Shown here: one piece after another, positions 41,273 through 50,294 of the stretch
Numbering within the stretch: the stretch's first letter is position 1
How the letters are laid out: each line of letters begins with the position of its first letter
Origin: Advenella sp. FME57
Lineage (GTDB): Bacteria; Pseudomonadota; Gammaproteobacteria; Burkholderiales; Burkholderiaceae_B
Direction: 5' to 3'
Assembly: GCF_014897675.1 (NCBI RefSeq)
Contig: NZ_JABUXU010000019.1
Span: forward strand, 1-64,000
DNA length: 64,000 nucleotides
The notes under the pieces: generated by a model
Seen by the model: only the letters and a program-made list of their open reading frames with translations
What the model was told of the DNA's origin: nothing
The model's database searches: none
Position numbers and translations under genes: made by a program

Positions 41273-41551
41273 TCAGTGGTAATCCACAGAATTGATCAGC
41301 TGCACATCAGTCCCAATAAATCGGAAGATAACGCGCCAGTTTGCGCTAACGGTGATCGCAAAATAGCTCTGCCATTGGCTTTAGAATGGATGTAGTCTCA
41401 GTCCTGGCAGGCTCAGACATTGTGGCGAATCTGCTGCATCACGGTAAGCCAGCAACGGATGCGGCCTGTTCGTGTGAGAAGCCAGCGCTTCTTTGGCGGA
41501 GCCTGTTTTGTACAGGATTTGCCGTCCTTTATGTTTGAATAAGACGAACAT
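41273..41551 (-). pseudogene. higB: higB toxin gene disrupted by one in-frame stop
   Basis: Reading the minus strand from ATG at 41551 gives a RelE-type HigB of normal length (92 codons) with a single stop, TAA at 41381-41383, codon 57. Before it: FKHKGRQILYKTGSAKEAL and SLPGLRLHPF; after it, in the same frame, FAITVSANWRVIFRF and a normal end VDYH with TGA. The stop sits where relatives have a lysine after LHP(L/F), so an AAA to TAA change explains it. The conserved C-terminal half, needed for mRNA cleavage, would not be made. Everything else is intact, so the mutation looks recent, or is a sequencing error. Confidence 0.85.
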
Positions 41552-41800
41552 GTGGGTTTACGAAGATATTTTTATTGTGTCGTAATCATAATCACGGCAC
41601 AAGTTTCAGAACCAACAAGTTTGGCGTATATTATGCAGTTATGCAATTGGGAAATTTTGCCCTGTCGTGGATCTGTATTGCGATGCAGGCTAAGTGCCTC
41701 GCAGCCTGAAGCGCCATGTAACGACTGAAACGTACCCTTTTCGTCGGACACGGTCTTTTGCCCTAAAATGAAGGTTGAAATGCAAACACCGGAGATGCGC

Positions 41801-42094
41801 ATGAAAAAGTCAATTGCAACTGTGATGTTGGGGCTGGCCGCAGCCATGGCTGTCACCAGCGTCGCTCACGCCCAGGAAACGGGGCGAGGCAGCGGAGAAG
41901 TGCGCCGCATTCAACCTGAACAGGGCAAGATTGCCATCAAGCAGGACGCCATCAGCGATCTGAAGTTGCCGGCCATGACGCTGTCCTACAAGATCGATGC
42001 CGCGCTGCTCAAGGATATCAAGCCTGGTGATTCGGTCAGTTTTACTGCCGAACGGGTCGGCAAGGACTACGTCATCAAGGAAATCAGCAACTAG
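41801..42094 (+). CDS. CusF-like periplasmic protein with incomplete metal site
   Basis: A 97-residue exported protein: a signal peptide (MKKSIATVMLGLAAAMAV, cleavage near AHAQE) and one small beta-barrel domain of the CusF copper-binding family (GEVRRIQPEQGKIAIKQD, LPAMTLSYKI, FTAERVGKDYVIKEI). CusF binds Cu(I)/Ag(I) with one His, two Met and a Trp. Here only the first Met (in PAM) is kept; the second is Leu, the Trp position reads Leu, and the His position reads Gln or Asp. GGAG lies six bases before the ATG. No cusCBA genes are near. Copper binding is therefore doubtful. Confidence 0.75.
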   Translation: MKKSIATVMLGLAAAMAVTSVAHAQETGRGSGEVRRIQPEQGKIAIKQDAISDLKLPAMTLSYKIDAALLKDIKPGDSVSFTAERVGKDYVIKEISN

Positions 42095-42377
42095 CCTGAA
42101 GACCTTGCCGGGGGCGTTGGTCGTGGCAATGGCTCGTTGTACGCCAGTGCAGTATCCAGACAGACGCCGCAGTTTAAAGCGGTGCAGGCAGCGCAGGGCA
42201 GGCACAGAAGAGCGAAAGTGCTTTGGGTGTGAGCGCGTGTGCTTGTGCCCGCAGACCCCGGTAAAATCCTCTATCGGCGTATTCTGCAATAACCACCCTG
42301 TTCATTTTCCAGTCTGCCGCGAGTCCTGCGTGATGTGCAGATCATCGGGCCAATGTACGCGAGCCAGTGGCTGATGC

Positions 42378-42417
42378 AAAAAAAGGTGCAGGACTCATAT
42401 GAGTGCCTGCACCTTTT
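42378..42417. terminator. terminator downstream of hslVU
   Basis: AAAGGTGCAGG-ACTCAT pairs with ATGAGT-g-CCTGCACCTTT (one bulged base), an about 16-bp stem. On the minus strand it is followed by TTTTTTT and lies 32 bases after the hslU stop. A T-rich run on the plus side would also stop transcripts coming from the CusF-like gene. Confidence 0.88.
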
Positions 42418-42448
42418 CGTTTTCAGCCGTATTGCCGACTGCAATTGC

Positions 42449-43780
42449 TTACAGTACGTAGCGTGCCAGATCCTGGCTGCTGGCGGCTTCTTCCAGCTTG
42501 CTGTTGACATAGGCGGCGTCGATTTTGACGACTTTGCCGCTGCTGGTGGTCGCATCGAATGACAGATCTTCCAACAGTTTTTCCATGACGGTATAAAGTC
42601 GACGTGCACCGATGTTTTCGGTGCGCTCGTTGACGTCAAAAGCCAGTTCCGCCAGGCGATGGATGCCTTCGTCAGTAAAATCCAGTGCTACGTCTTCGGT
42701 GGCCATCAACGCGGTGTACTGCTTGGTCAGGGACGCATCGGTGTCTGACAGAATGCGGACGAAGTCGGCGGTGTTCAGCGAATCGAGCTCTACCCGGATG
42801 GGGAAGCGGCCCTGCAATTCGGGGATCAGGTCCGAAGGACGGGACAGGTGAAATGCGCCCGAGGCGATGAACAGAATGTGATCTGTACGCACCATGCCGT
42901 ATTTGGTATTGACGGTCGTGCCTTCTACCAATGGCAGCAGGTCGCGCTGCACACCCTGGCGGGAAACATCGCCACCGCTGTTTTCCTGACGGGTCGCGAT
43001 CTTGTCGATTTCATCGAGAAAGACGATGCCCTGCTGCTCGGCGTTTTTTACCGCAGCGGTACGGATTTCCTCTTCATTGACCCGTTTGGCGGCTTCTTCG
43101 TCCACCAGTAGCTTGAAGGCGTTTTTGATGGTCATTTTCGACGTCTTTTTTTTCTCCCGACTCAGACCAGCAAACATGCCCTTGAGCTGCTCGGTCATGT
43201 CTTCCATGCCCGGTGGCGCCATGATTTCCATTTGCGGCATGGCTTGGTTCACTTCGATTTCAATCTCTGTGTCATCCAGCTGTCCTTCGCGCAGTTTCTT
43301 GCGAAAGGTCTGGCGGGCAGTATTTTCCTGACGCAGTGGTTCGCCGTTGCTGTCGCGCGGTGGCGCTACCAGAACGTCCAGGATCCGGTCTTCTGCTGCA
43401 TCTTCGGCCTGGGTCCGCACCCTGCGTGTTTCCATCTCACGGGTCTGCTTGATGGAGATCTCGACCAGATCACGAATAATGGTGTCGACATCGCGACCGA
43501 CATAACCCACTTCAGTGAATTTGGTGGCCTCGATCTTGATGAACGGGGCATTGGCCAGCTTGGCCAGGCGCCGTGCGATCTCTGTTTTGCCGACCCCGGT
43601 GGGGCCAATCATGAGAATATTCTTGGGGTGAATTTCGTTGCGCAAGGGCTCGGGCACCTGCTGGCGACGCCAGCGGTTGCGCAGGGCAACGGCGACAGAT
43701 TTTTTTGCCTTGTTCTGTCCGACAATGTTTTTGTCCAGTTCAGAGACAATTTCTTTGGGGGTCATGACACTCGCTGACAT
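42449..43780 (-). CDS. hslU: ATP-dependent protease ATPase subunit HslU
   Basis: AAA+ unfoldase that feeds proteins to the HslV peptidase. The 443 residues have [21 protein letters not shown] at the N-terminus, Walker [18 protein letters not shown], an intermediate I-domain (residues about 110-240), Walker [12 protein letters not shown], and a C-terminal end DLARYVL that docks into HslV. It lies 14 bases after hslV on the same strand. Heat-shock control through sigma-32 is usual for this operon. Confidence 0.97.
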   Translation of the reverse strand: MSASVMTPKEIVSELDKNIVGQNKAKKSVAVALRNRWRRQQVPEPLRNEIHPKNILMIGPTGVGKTEIARRLAKLANAPFIKIEATKFTEVGYVGRDVDTIIRDLVEISIKQTREMETRRVRTQAEDAAEDRILDVLVAPPRDSNGEPLRQENTARQTFRKKLREGQLDDTEIEIEVNQAMPQMEIMAPPGMEDMTEQLKGMFAGLSREKKKTSKMTIKNAFKLLVDEEAAKRVNEEEIRTAAVKNAEQQGIVFLDEIDKIATRQENSGGDVSRQGVQRDLLPLVEGTTVNTKYGMVRTDHILFIASGAFHLSRPSDLIPELQGRFPIRVELDSLNTADFVRILSDTDASLTKQYTALMATEDVALDFTDEGIHRLAELAFDVNERTENIGARRLYTVMEKLLEDLSFDATTSSGKVVKIDAAYVNSKLEEAASSQDLARYVL

Positions 43781-43794
43781 TCTGATATTTCCGA

Positions 43795-44328
43795 TTAGAG
43801 TGTTTCAACAATATGGTTGCTGTTGGTGTAAATGCACAGATCGCCTGCAATTTCCAGGGACTTTTTGACCACCACATCAGGCGCCAGGTCGGTATTTTGC
43901 AATAGCGCCAGGGCTGCTGACTGTGCATAGGCGCCACCGGAGCCGATGGCAGCGATGCCGTTTTCGGGTTCCAGTACGTCGCCGTTTCCGGTCAAAATAA
44001 GGGTGTGTTCGGCATCCGCCACGATCAGCATGGCTTCGAGCCGGCGCAATATGCGATCGGTGCGCCAGTCGCGGGTCAGTTCGACCGCAGAGCGCATCAG
44101 GTTGCCTTGGTGTTTTTCAAGCTTGGCTTCAAAGCGTTCCTGAAGCGTAAAGGCGTCGGCCGTCGCACCTGCGAAGCCGGCCAGAATTTTATCGTGGTAT
44201 AAGCGGCGGATTTTGCGGGCAGTGCCTTTGATGACAATATTGCCCAGAGTGACCTGGCCATCGCCGCCGAGCGCGACCTGATTGCCGCGTCGGGCACAGA
44301 CGATGGTAGTAGCGTGAAATTGTTCCAT
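43795..44328 (-). CDS. hslV: ATP-dependent protease peptidase subunit HslV
   Basis: Threonine protease of the HslUV complex. The 177 residues start [14 protein letters not shown]; the catalytic Thr (in TTIVC) is at position 7, so a short propeptide must be removed, as in related betaproteobacteria. Core blocks: [41 protein letters not shown]... and AQSAALALL. First gene of hslVU. Confidence 0.97.
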   Translation of the reverse strand: MEQFHATTIVCARRGNQVALGGDGQVTLGNIVIKGTARKIRRLYHDKILAGFAGATADAFTLQERFEAKLEKHQGNLMRSAVELTRDWRTDRILRRLEAMLIVADAEHTLILTGNGDVLEPENGIAAIGSGGAYAQSAALALLQNTDLAPDVVVKKSLEIAGDLCIYTNSNHIVETL

Positions 44329-44400
44329 AGAGCCTTCCTGTTGTTTCCCTAGTTAGATAGGGGCGGCACAGAAAGATTTCAAGGAACCCGGATCAATTAA

Positions 44401-44850
44401 TTAATCACCGTACATTTTCTGGCGTTTTTCGCGCCGTTCCTGGGCTTCCAGCGACAAAGTGGCGGTTGGACGGGCCAGCAGACGGCGCAGGCCGATAGGT
44501 TCGCCGGTTTCTTCGCACCAGCCGTAGTCACGCGACTCGATATGGGCAAGCGATTGCTGTACTTTCTTGAGCAGCTTGCGTTCGCGATCCCGGGTGCGCA
44601 ATTCCAGTGCGTGTTCCTCTTCAATCGTGGCGCGGTCGGCCGGATCAGGCACGAACTGGGTTTCACGCAGATTTTCGGTGGTTACGCCTGCATTATTGAT
44701 GATCTCGTCTTCCAGGCGCTTTAAGCGGTCGCGGAAAAACGCCAGTTGCTCATCGTTCATATAGTCAGATTCGGGCATGGCGAGCAGTTGCTCTTCAGTC
44801 AGAAGAGGGGCTTGCGTTGTTGCATCTGTTTTTTTAGCTGCCTTAGCCAT
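44401..44850 (-). CDS. dksA: RNA polymerase-binding transcription factor DksA, zinc-poor form
   Basis: Works with ppGpp at the RNA polymerase secondary channel in the stringent response. The 149 residues have the coiled coil with its acidic tip (DPADRAT, then ELRTRDRERKLLKKVQQ). The C-terminal globular part GWCEETGEPIGLRRLLARP is conserved, but of the four zinc-finger cysteines only the first remains; the others read Thr, Ser and Ala. Such C1-type DksA proteins keep the fold without zinc in some bacteria. ATG at 44850 is preferred to the in-frame one at 44862. Confidence 0.92.
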   Translation of the reverse strand: MAKAAKKTDATTQAPLLTEEQLLAMPESDYMNDEQLAFFRDRLKRLEDEIINNAGVTTENLRETQFVPDPADRATIEEEHALELRTRDRERKLLKKVQQSLAHIESRDYGWCEETGEPIGLRRLLARPTATLSLEAQERREKRQKMYGD

Positions 44851-44949
44851 AAAACACTCCATATATCACTTCAATAATGTTGAATATAGCGCACAATGGA
44901 TTGAGATTGCGTGATCACATGTGTGCGCAATATGATGCTTCAGTGTCCG

Positions 44950-46059
44950 CTATTTCTGTACCAGACACTGGTTCAGCCCGTTAAGGATGACATCCTTGGG
45001 CAATTTACGGCCAATAAACACCATGGTGTTGGAGGGCTTCTCCTTAGGCCCCCATGGTTTACCGGGTTCTGCACCCATTAGCATGTGCACACCCTGGAAG
45101 ATCATGCGCTGGCGCATACCTTTCATGTAGAGAATCCCTTTGTAACGATACAGGTCGGGACCGAACACCTGCACGACACCGCTTAAGAACTCTTCAAGGC
45201 GTTCCGGTATGAACGGTTTTTCGGATTTGAAAACAAAGGCGCCGATTTCATCATCATGGTGAGCGTGATGATGATCGTGATGGTGGTGGTCGTGGTCGTG
45301 ATGTTCGCCATGCGCGTGGCCGTGATCATGATCGTGCCCATGATCATGATCGTGATCGTGCGCCGCATCGGGGTGTTCTTCTTTCAGAAACTCGGGATCA
45401 ATGTCAAGAATGGTATTCAGGTTAAAGCCGCTGATGTCCAGTACCTTATTGATATCGATTTGGCCAAATTGAACCGGCATGATTTCGGCGCGCGGGTTCA
45501 TATGCAGCAACCGATGGCGCAGGGCGCTGTATTCCTGGTCTGTGACCAGGTCTTTCTTGGACACCAGGATGCGATCGGCAAACCCGACCTGTTTTTGGGC
45601 TTCAGGCTGGGTGTCCAGCGTTTCCATGCCGTGCTTGGCATCGACCACCGTAATCACGGCATCGAGCCGATAGAAAGCGGCGACGCTGTCGTCCATGAAG
45701 AATGTCTGGCAAACCGGGCCGGGGTTGGCTACGCCGGTGGTTTCGATCACCACGCGTTCGAATTTCAACTCGCCTTTCTGATGGCGAATTTTAAGATCGT
45801 TGAGCGTGTTCAGCAGATCGCCGCGAACAGTGCAGCAGACACAGCCGTTGGACAACTCGATAATCTGCTCGTCGCTATCCTGCACCAGAAGTTCATTATC
45901 TATGCTTTCCGGTCCGAATTCATTTTCGATGACGGCGATGCGGTTGCCGTGATATTCGGTCAGGATGCGTTTCAGGAGTGTGGTTTTACCTGCCCCCAGA
46001 AAACCGGTAAGAACGGTGACAGGGATCATTTTATCTGCTTGTGCTTGCGTTTTGGTCAT
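44950..46059 (-). CDS. CobW/COG0523-family GTPase with His-rich segment (zinc metallochaperone-like)
   Basis: P-loop GTPase thought to insert metal, often zinc, into client proteins. The 369 residues show Walker A GFLGAGKTT, the metal-binding GCVCC motif in NGCVCCTVRGDL, VIETTGVANPGPV and SKKDLVT (the G4 motif). Residues about 231-270 are almost only His and Asp, a metal buffer tract. The C-terminal CobW domain follows (LYRYKGILYMKG). A zur/znu zinc module is 400 bases away, which supports a zinc role. A perfect 7-bp inverted repeat lies 86 bases upstream. Confidence 0.88.
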   Translation of the reverse strand: MTKTQAQADKMIPVTVLTGFLGAGKTTLLKRILTEYHGNRIAVIENEFGPESIDNELLVQDSDEQIIELSNGCVCCTVRGDLLNTLNDLKIRHQKGELKFERVVIETTGVANPGPVCQTFFMDDSVAAFYRLDAVITVVDAKHGMETLDTQPEAQKQVGFADRILVSKKDLVTDQEYSALRHRLLHMNPRAEIMPVQFGQIDINKVLDISGFNLNTILDIDPEFLKEEHPDAAHDHDHDHGHDHDHGHAHGEHHDHDHHHHDHHHAHHDDEIGAFVFKSEKPFIPERLEEFLSGVVQVFGPDLYRYKGILYMKGMRQRMIFQGVHMLMGAEPGKPWGPKEKPSNTMVFIGRKLPKDVILNGLNQCLVQK

Positions 46060-46144
46060 AGCGTTTTAAACGTCTTACCGGCAACAGAAACCGGCCGGTT
46101 CTAAAAAGACGTTCCTAAAGTCAATCGCAGGATTACATCATAGC

Positions 46145-46161
46145 TTTGCGAAAGTCGCAAA
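46145..46161. promoter_or_regulatory. inverted repeat upstream of the CobW-family gene
   Basis: TTTGCGA-AAG-TCGCAAA is a perfect 7-3-7 inverted repeat in the leader of the gene at 44950-46059. It does not resemble the candidate Zur site at 47067. It may be an operator for an unknown regulator or a small RNA hairpin. The rest of 46060-46431 shows nothing further. Confidence 0.35.
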
Positions 46162-46431
46162 CGTTAATTGTTTCTCGAAGAAAATAAACCTCAATACTGA
46201 GGATAAACCCTAAGATCTTGATTTGTGTAATGAAATTTACATTCTGGTATGCCTGGCAATAATAATGGATGTTCATCGGCCGCCTCTTGCGAAAGAGGGT
46301 GGCGATATTGTGTCGTACTCGCGCCTATTTCCGAACGCCTGTTCCGTGCAATCGGCCTGTTTATTCCGCAAGGGCGGGTTAGCGTCGGTTTCAGCCAGGG
46401 CAGCCGTGTTGCGGTGGGCTGCCGGTTTCAA

Positions 46432-46959
46432 TCATGGGGCCGAGGCCGTTTCGTCCTGTTTTTGGCTGCAGTCTTTGCACATGGCGCGCAGTTCGGTTTC
46501 GCTTGTTGTCTGAATGAAACCGGCTGCATGTATCATGTCCTGCAACTGGTGGCTGATAAGCGGGGCGCTCAGTTCGGCGACCTTGCCGCAACGCGTGCAG
46601 ACAATCAACAGGTCGTGGTGGTGACCCGATACGTCCTGGCAGGCGGTCCAGGCATTGACGGCATCCAGTCGGTGGATCAGGCCTTCTTCAACCAGGAAAT
46701 CCAGGGCGCGGTAAACCGTGGGAGGTTTGGCCTGCGGATACAGCTGCTTCATGGCCTCCAGCAGTTCGTAGGCTTTCAGGCTGCGGCCTGCTTCCAGCAA
46801 CAGGGTGAGCACGTGCTGGCGAATCGGTGTCAGGCGGGTGCCGCGTTGCTCGCAATGGCGAATGGCTTCCAGCAACTGATAGGCCACAGAGTGGGCATGG
46901 GCGCCATGCTGGTGCATCTGTTCCGGGTGATCTGTATCGGGTGGCGTTCTGGGGGTCAT
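46432..46959 (-). CDS. zur: Fur-family zinc uptake regulator (Zur-like)
   Basis: Zinc-dependent repressor. The 175 residues have a His-rich N-terminus, a winged helix (RLTPIRQHVLTLLLEAG, then KPPTVYRALDFLVEEGLIHRL), a GHHHDLLIVC metal region and two CxxC pairs (CTRC and CKDC) that hold structural zinc. The Zur call, rather than Fur, rests on its divergent position to znuCB and on the extended C-terminal CxxC. A perfect inverted repeat in the divergent promoter region is a candidate binding site. Confidence 0.88.
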   Translation of the reverse strand: MTPRTPPDTDHPEQMHQHGAHAHSVAYQLLEAIRHCEQRGTRLTPIRQHVLTLLLEAGRSLKAYELLEAMKQLYPQAKPPTVYRALDFLVEEGLIHRLDAVNAWTACQDVSGHHHDLLIVCTRCGKVAELSAPLISHQLQDMIHAAGFIQTTSETELRAMCKDCSQKQDETASAP

Positions 46960-47066
46960 GTGACAGGCAATCGTTGAGCGGGGATGGTTGGAATGATACT
47001 GCCATCGCCAGCGAGGAGGAAGTTTTCAGGCTATTTTAGGCCATTTCAGCGCCTAATTTGTGTATT

Positions 47067-47083
47067 ATGATATAACATATCAT
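47067..47083. promoter_or_regulatory. candidate Zur operator
   Basis: ATGATAT-AAC-ATATCAT is a perfect 7-3-7 inverted repeat with the AT-rich TATAACATAT core seen in proteobacterial Zur boxes. It lies 107 bases before zur and 212 bases before the first znu-side gene, in their shared upstream region. The rest of 46960-47295 shows no gene. Confidence 0.65.
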
Positions 47084-47295
47084 TTTGGAAGAATGGTGCG
47101 GCAGGGATAAGGATGCCGGCGGCACGCAATTGAGGGTGCGGCCGCAGAGCGTTCAGGCAGTTGCAGCGTAGGTGTAATTCAGCGCAGTGTATTCAATGCT
47201 GTTTAAGGGACGCTCGGGCAGTTTTTACTCAGACGTACGACCGCTAACTCATCCGGCTGATCCATCCATTAACATATTCGTTAAATCAGACAACT

Positions 47296-47592
47296 ATGCA
47301 CAATGATATCCTGTTCCCGACCTTGCGGCGCGTCTATCCCACAGTGACAGGGATGCCTTTTGTCGAGCAGGCGCGCGCCCAAGCTGCTGATACCGTACCG
47401 GCGGCATCCGTCGCAGGCCGGCGTGGTTCGTTTTCTTCAACTGGCGACGCATTGCGCATGCCGGCCGATTCAACTTCCACGGTTTTTCTGGCATCAGCCG
47501 TTGGCAGGCTGGGGCCCGTGCTGGGCGTCATCCTGCTGTTATGGGGCCTGATCGCCTGGTCGGCCGGCTGGCTGGGCGCGATTGCCGGCTGA
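47296..47592 (+). CDS. small hypothetical membrane protein of the zinc module
   Basis: A 98-residue open frame between the Zur site and znuC. The first 65 residues are not recognisable; the C-terminus has one hydrophobic segment (LGPVLGVILLLWGLIAWSAG). No good ribosome-binding site precedes the ATG. Its place in front of znuC, where relatives may carry the zinc-binding protein znuA, makes it part of the zinc unit by position only. It has no ZnuA features and is too short to be one. Function unknown. Confidence 0.45.
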   Translation: MHNDILFPTLRRVYPTVTGMPFVEQARAQAADTVPAASVAGRRGSFSSTGDALRMPADSTSTVFLASAVGRLGPVLGVILLLWGLIAWSAGWLGAIAG

Positions 47593-47629
47593 TTGCCCGC
47601 ATCCGCACTTTCCGATTCTTACTGACACC

Positions 47630-48406
47630 ATGCCCATGCCCTCCGCGACAAACAGCGCCTGTGTTGACCGTCCCGTTGCAGCGGCGTCAACCGCGGCCAG
47701 GCCGGTGATTCGGCTTGACGACGTGACCGTAGGCTGGAATGGGGTGTCGGCGCTCAGCGGCGTGACGGGCACCTTTGTAGAGGGCTCACTGACAGCGATC
47801 CTGGGCCCCAATGGCGCCGGTAAATCGACACTGCTCAAGACAGTAACAGGGCAACTGACGGCGCGCACCGGCAGGGTAACGATCCACGATCCTTTCCGGG
47901 GCGGTATTTCCCTGCTGCCGCAAATCAGCGAAATTGATCGCAGCTTTCCAATTACCACCTATGATCTGGTCTCCATGGGGGCCTGGCGCCGCGTGGGCGC
48001 CTTCCGGCGCTATGACAAGGGCGAGCGCCAGCGCATTCATGACGCGCTGGCCACCGTCGGGCTGACAGATAAATCCCGCGACCTGATTTCCAGCCTGTCC
48101 GGCGGACAAATGCAACGTGCGCTGTTTGCCCGTCTTATCGTGTGCGATGCGCCGGTCATGATCCTGGACGAGCCTTTTACTGCTGTCGATGAGGGAACCT
48201 GCGACTTGCTGCTGCAGATTCTCCTGGATTGGCATCGCGAAGGGCGCACCGTGCTGGTGGTGCTGCATGATGCTGCGCTGGTGCGCCAGTGCTTTCCCCA
48301 AACGCTGCTGTTGGCGCGGCAGGTTGTGGGCTGGGGCGACACCGCCAGCGTTCTGACCGAAGCCAATCTGGACCAGGCCCGCTCGCTGGCGCTGGGAGGG
48401 TTCTGA
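47630..48406 (+). CDS. znuC: zinc/manganese-type ABC transporter ATPase ZnuC-like
   Basis: ATPase of a metal-ion importer. The 258 residues have Walker A GPNGAGKST, the Q-loop region LLPQISEIDRSFPITTYDLV (typical of Znu/Mnt ATPases), signature LSGGQMQRALFARL, Walker B VMILDEPFTAVD and a LHDAALV switch. The frame extends upstream to a TTG at 47582, but the ATG at 47630 is more likely. It shares a base with znuB. The zinc assignment comes from the neighbouring zur gene. Confidence 0.85.
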   Translation: MPMPSATNSACVDRPVAAASTAARPVIRLDDVTVGWNGVSALSGVTGTFVEGSLTAILGPNGAGKSTLLKTVTGQLTARTGRVTIHDPFRGGISLLPQISEIDRSFPITTYDLVSMGAWRRVGAFRRYDKGERQRIHDALATVGLTDKSRDLISSLSGGQMQRALFARLIVCDAPVMILDEPFTAVDEGTCDLLLQILLDWHREGRTVLVVLHDAALVRQCFPQTLLLARQVVGWGDTASVLTEANLDQARSLALGGF

Positions 48407-49263
48407 TGATCGAGGCGGTTGTTGCGGCGCTGCTTACGCCTTTTACCGAATTTGCGTTTATGAGCCGGGCCTTGTTCGGTTCGATATTCGTGTCGCTGGC
48501 CGCGGGGCCGCTGGGGGTATTTTTGATTTTGCGGCGCATGAGCCTGATGGCCGATTCCATGTCGCACGCCATTTTGCCCGGCGTGGCGGTGGCATTTCTG
48601 CTGGCCGGCGTTTCCATGACGGCAATGCTGGTCGGTGGCCTGGCTACCGGTTTGCTGGTTGCCGTGCTTGCAGGGAGCGTGGCCCGCTCAACCGGCCTGA
48701 AAGAGGACGCCAGTTTTGCCGCTTTTTACCTGATATCACTGGGCCTTGGTGTGTTGTTGATTTCTCTGAAGGGCTCCAATCTGGACCTATTGCACGTGCT
48801 GTTCGGCACTGTGCTGGGGCTCGATGACAGTCATCTGGTTTTCATCATGTGCGTCTCCAGTGTGACGCTGGTTGTGCTTGCGCTGATGTACCGGCCGCTG
48901 GTCATCGAGTGTCTTGATCCGGCTTTTCTGAAAATGGAAGGTGGAGGCGGCTCGCTGGTTCATGGCGGCTTTCTGATTCTGCTGGTGGTCAATCTGGTGG
49001 CCGGCTATCAGGTCATGGGCACTCTGTTGGTGGTGGGGATGATGATGCTGCCGGCCGCTGCGGCGCGCTTTTGGGGGCGTACGCTGGGGCGGCAACTGGT
49101 CCTGGCGGTGTGTCTGGGCGTTGTGGCCTCTTATATCGGCCTGGTGCTGTCCTATCACTTCGGTCTGCCGGCTTCCAGCGCCATCATTCTGTCAGCGGGC
49201 GCCTTGTACATCCTGTCAATGCTATTTGGCAATCAGCACGGCCTGCTGCGATCTGGCCGCTAG
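48406..49263 (+). CDS. znuB: zinc/manganese-type ABC transporter permease ZnuB-like
   Basis: Membrane subunit of the same importer: 285 residues with about eight hydrophobic segments. Family blocks are RALFGSIFVSLAAGPLGVFLILR, SLMADSMSHAILPGVAVAF and the late GTLLVVGMMMLPAAAARFW. The start codon overlaps the znuC stop (TGATG). No substrate-binding protein gene (znuA) follows; the next gene, xerC, is on the other strand 10 bases away. The importer needs a ZnuA from another locus. Confidence 0.85.
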   Translation: MIEAVVAALLTPFTEFAFMSRALFGSIFVSLAAGPLGVFLILRRMSLMADSMSHAILPGVAVAFLLAGVSMTAMLVGGLATGLLVAVLAGSVARSTGLKEDASFAAFYLISLGLGVLLISLKGSNLDLLHVLFGTVLGLDDSHLVFIMCVSSVTLVVLALMYRPLVIECLDPAFLKMEGGGGSLVHGGFLILLVVNLVAGYQVMGTLLVVGMMMLPAAAARFWGRTLGRQLVLAVCLGVVASYIGLVLSYHFGLPASSAIILSAGALYILSMLFGNQHGLLRSGR

Positions 49264-49273
49264 TACAAAATCC

Positions 49274-50242
49274 TTATTTCTCCTTATCGGTTTCGTCCAT
49301 TTTGGCACGGGGATGCGCCTTGTCGTACACCTGGGCCAGATGCTGAAAATCCAGCCTGGTATAAATTTGCGTGGTGGCAATATTGGCGTGCCCCAGCATT
49401 TCCTGCACCGCACGCAGGTCCTGCGCCGATTGCAGGACGTGGCTGGCAAAACTGTGACGCAGTACGTGAGGATGAACCTGCGCGGGAATGCCGCTGCGCA
49501 TGCTCAGTTTTTTCAGTTGCAATTGAACCACCCGCGGGGCAATGCGGCGACCGCGAGCGCCCAGAAATACGGCGGACTGATCGTCTGTCGTGCTACCTGG
49601 CGGCAGCAATTTATGCCTGACGGTCAGCCATTGCGTCAGGGCGCCGATGGCGGTGCGGCCCAACGGCACGCTGCGCGTTTTACCGCCTTTGCCGGTGACC
49701 GTGACCTCGCCTTCATCCAGGTTGAGCCAGCTGACCGATTCATAGCCGTCCTTGCGGGTGTAATGAATGTCCAGGCTGACCAGTTCGGCCAGACGCAAGC
49801 CGCTGGAATAGAGTACTTCGAACATGGCCTGATCGCGCAGGTCGGCCGGTTCCGTGCCGGTGGCCACGGTCGGATGGTCCAGCAGCGCCTGGGTTTGCTC
49901 CACCGATAGCGCCTTGGGAAGCGAGCGGGCGATCTTGGGCGTCTTTACATCCAGGGCAGGATTGACTTTGACCGTGGTCTGGGGAATCCACCATTGATAA
50001 AAGCCGCGCCAGGCCGACAGAATCCGCGCCAGGCTGCGCGGGCTGTAATCCTGGGCATGTAGCCGTGCGATGGCGTGTCGGATCTGCGCATTGCTCAGAT
50101 TCTCGGCGGGGATGTCCGGGTAGAAACCCAGCAACAGCACCAGATCACGCCGATAGGCCGACAGCGTGTGGCTGGCATACCGCTGGTTGGTCTGCAGATA
50201 GGCCAGCCATTTTTCCATTGAATCGGGCAGAATGCGTGTCAT
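49274..50242 (-). CDS. xerC: tyrosine recombinase XerC
   Basis: Resolves chromosome dimers at dif together with XerD. The 322 residues have the N-terminal SAM-like core-binding domain and all catalytic residues: Arg in SSGLRLAEL, Lys in GKGGKTRSVP, HVLRHSFASH (His and Arg), LGHANIATTQIYT (His and the Tyr nucleophile). The ATG at 50242 is preferred for its GGGAAG element; an in-frame ATG at 50254 is possible. It follows the DUF484 gene, its usual neighbour. Confidence 0.95.
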   Translation of the reverse strand: MTRILPDSMEKWLAYLQTNQRYASHTLSAYRRDLVLLLGFYPDIPAENLSNAQIRHAIARLHAQDYSPRSLARILSAWRGFYQWWIPQTTVKVNPALDVKTPKIARSLPKALSVEQTQALLDHPTVATGTEPADLRDQAMFEVLYSSGLRLAELVSLDIHYTRKDGYESVSWLNLDEGEVTVTGKGGKTRSVPLGRTAIGALTQWLTVRHKLLPPGSTTDDQSAVFLGARGRRIAPRVVQLQLKKLSMRSGIPAQVHPHVLRHSFASHVLQSAQDLRAVQEMLGHANIATTQIYTRLDFQHLAQVYDKAHPRAKMDETDKEK

Positions 50243-50294
50243 GGCGCTTCCCATAGGTACTGCTGCACCTGGCCGAAAGACGGTGTGGCAGGTG

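Noticed and set aside
45256-46104. 282-codon plus-strand frame opposite the CobW-family gene
   Set aside because: Antisense shadow; the Val/Met-rich start is just the complement of the His codons.
46223-46513. 96-codon frame downstream of zur
   Set aside because: Overlaps zur on the other strand and has no features.
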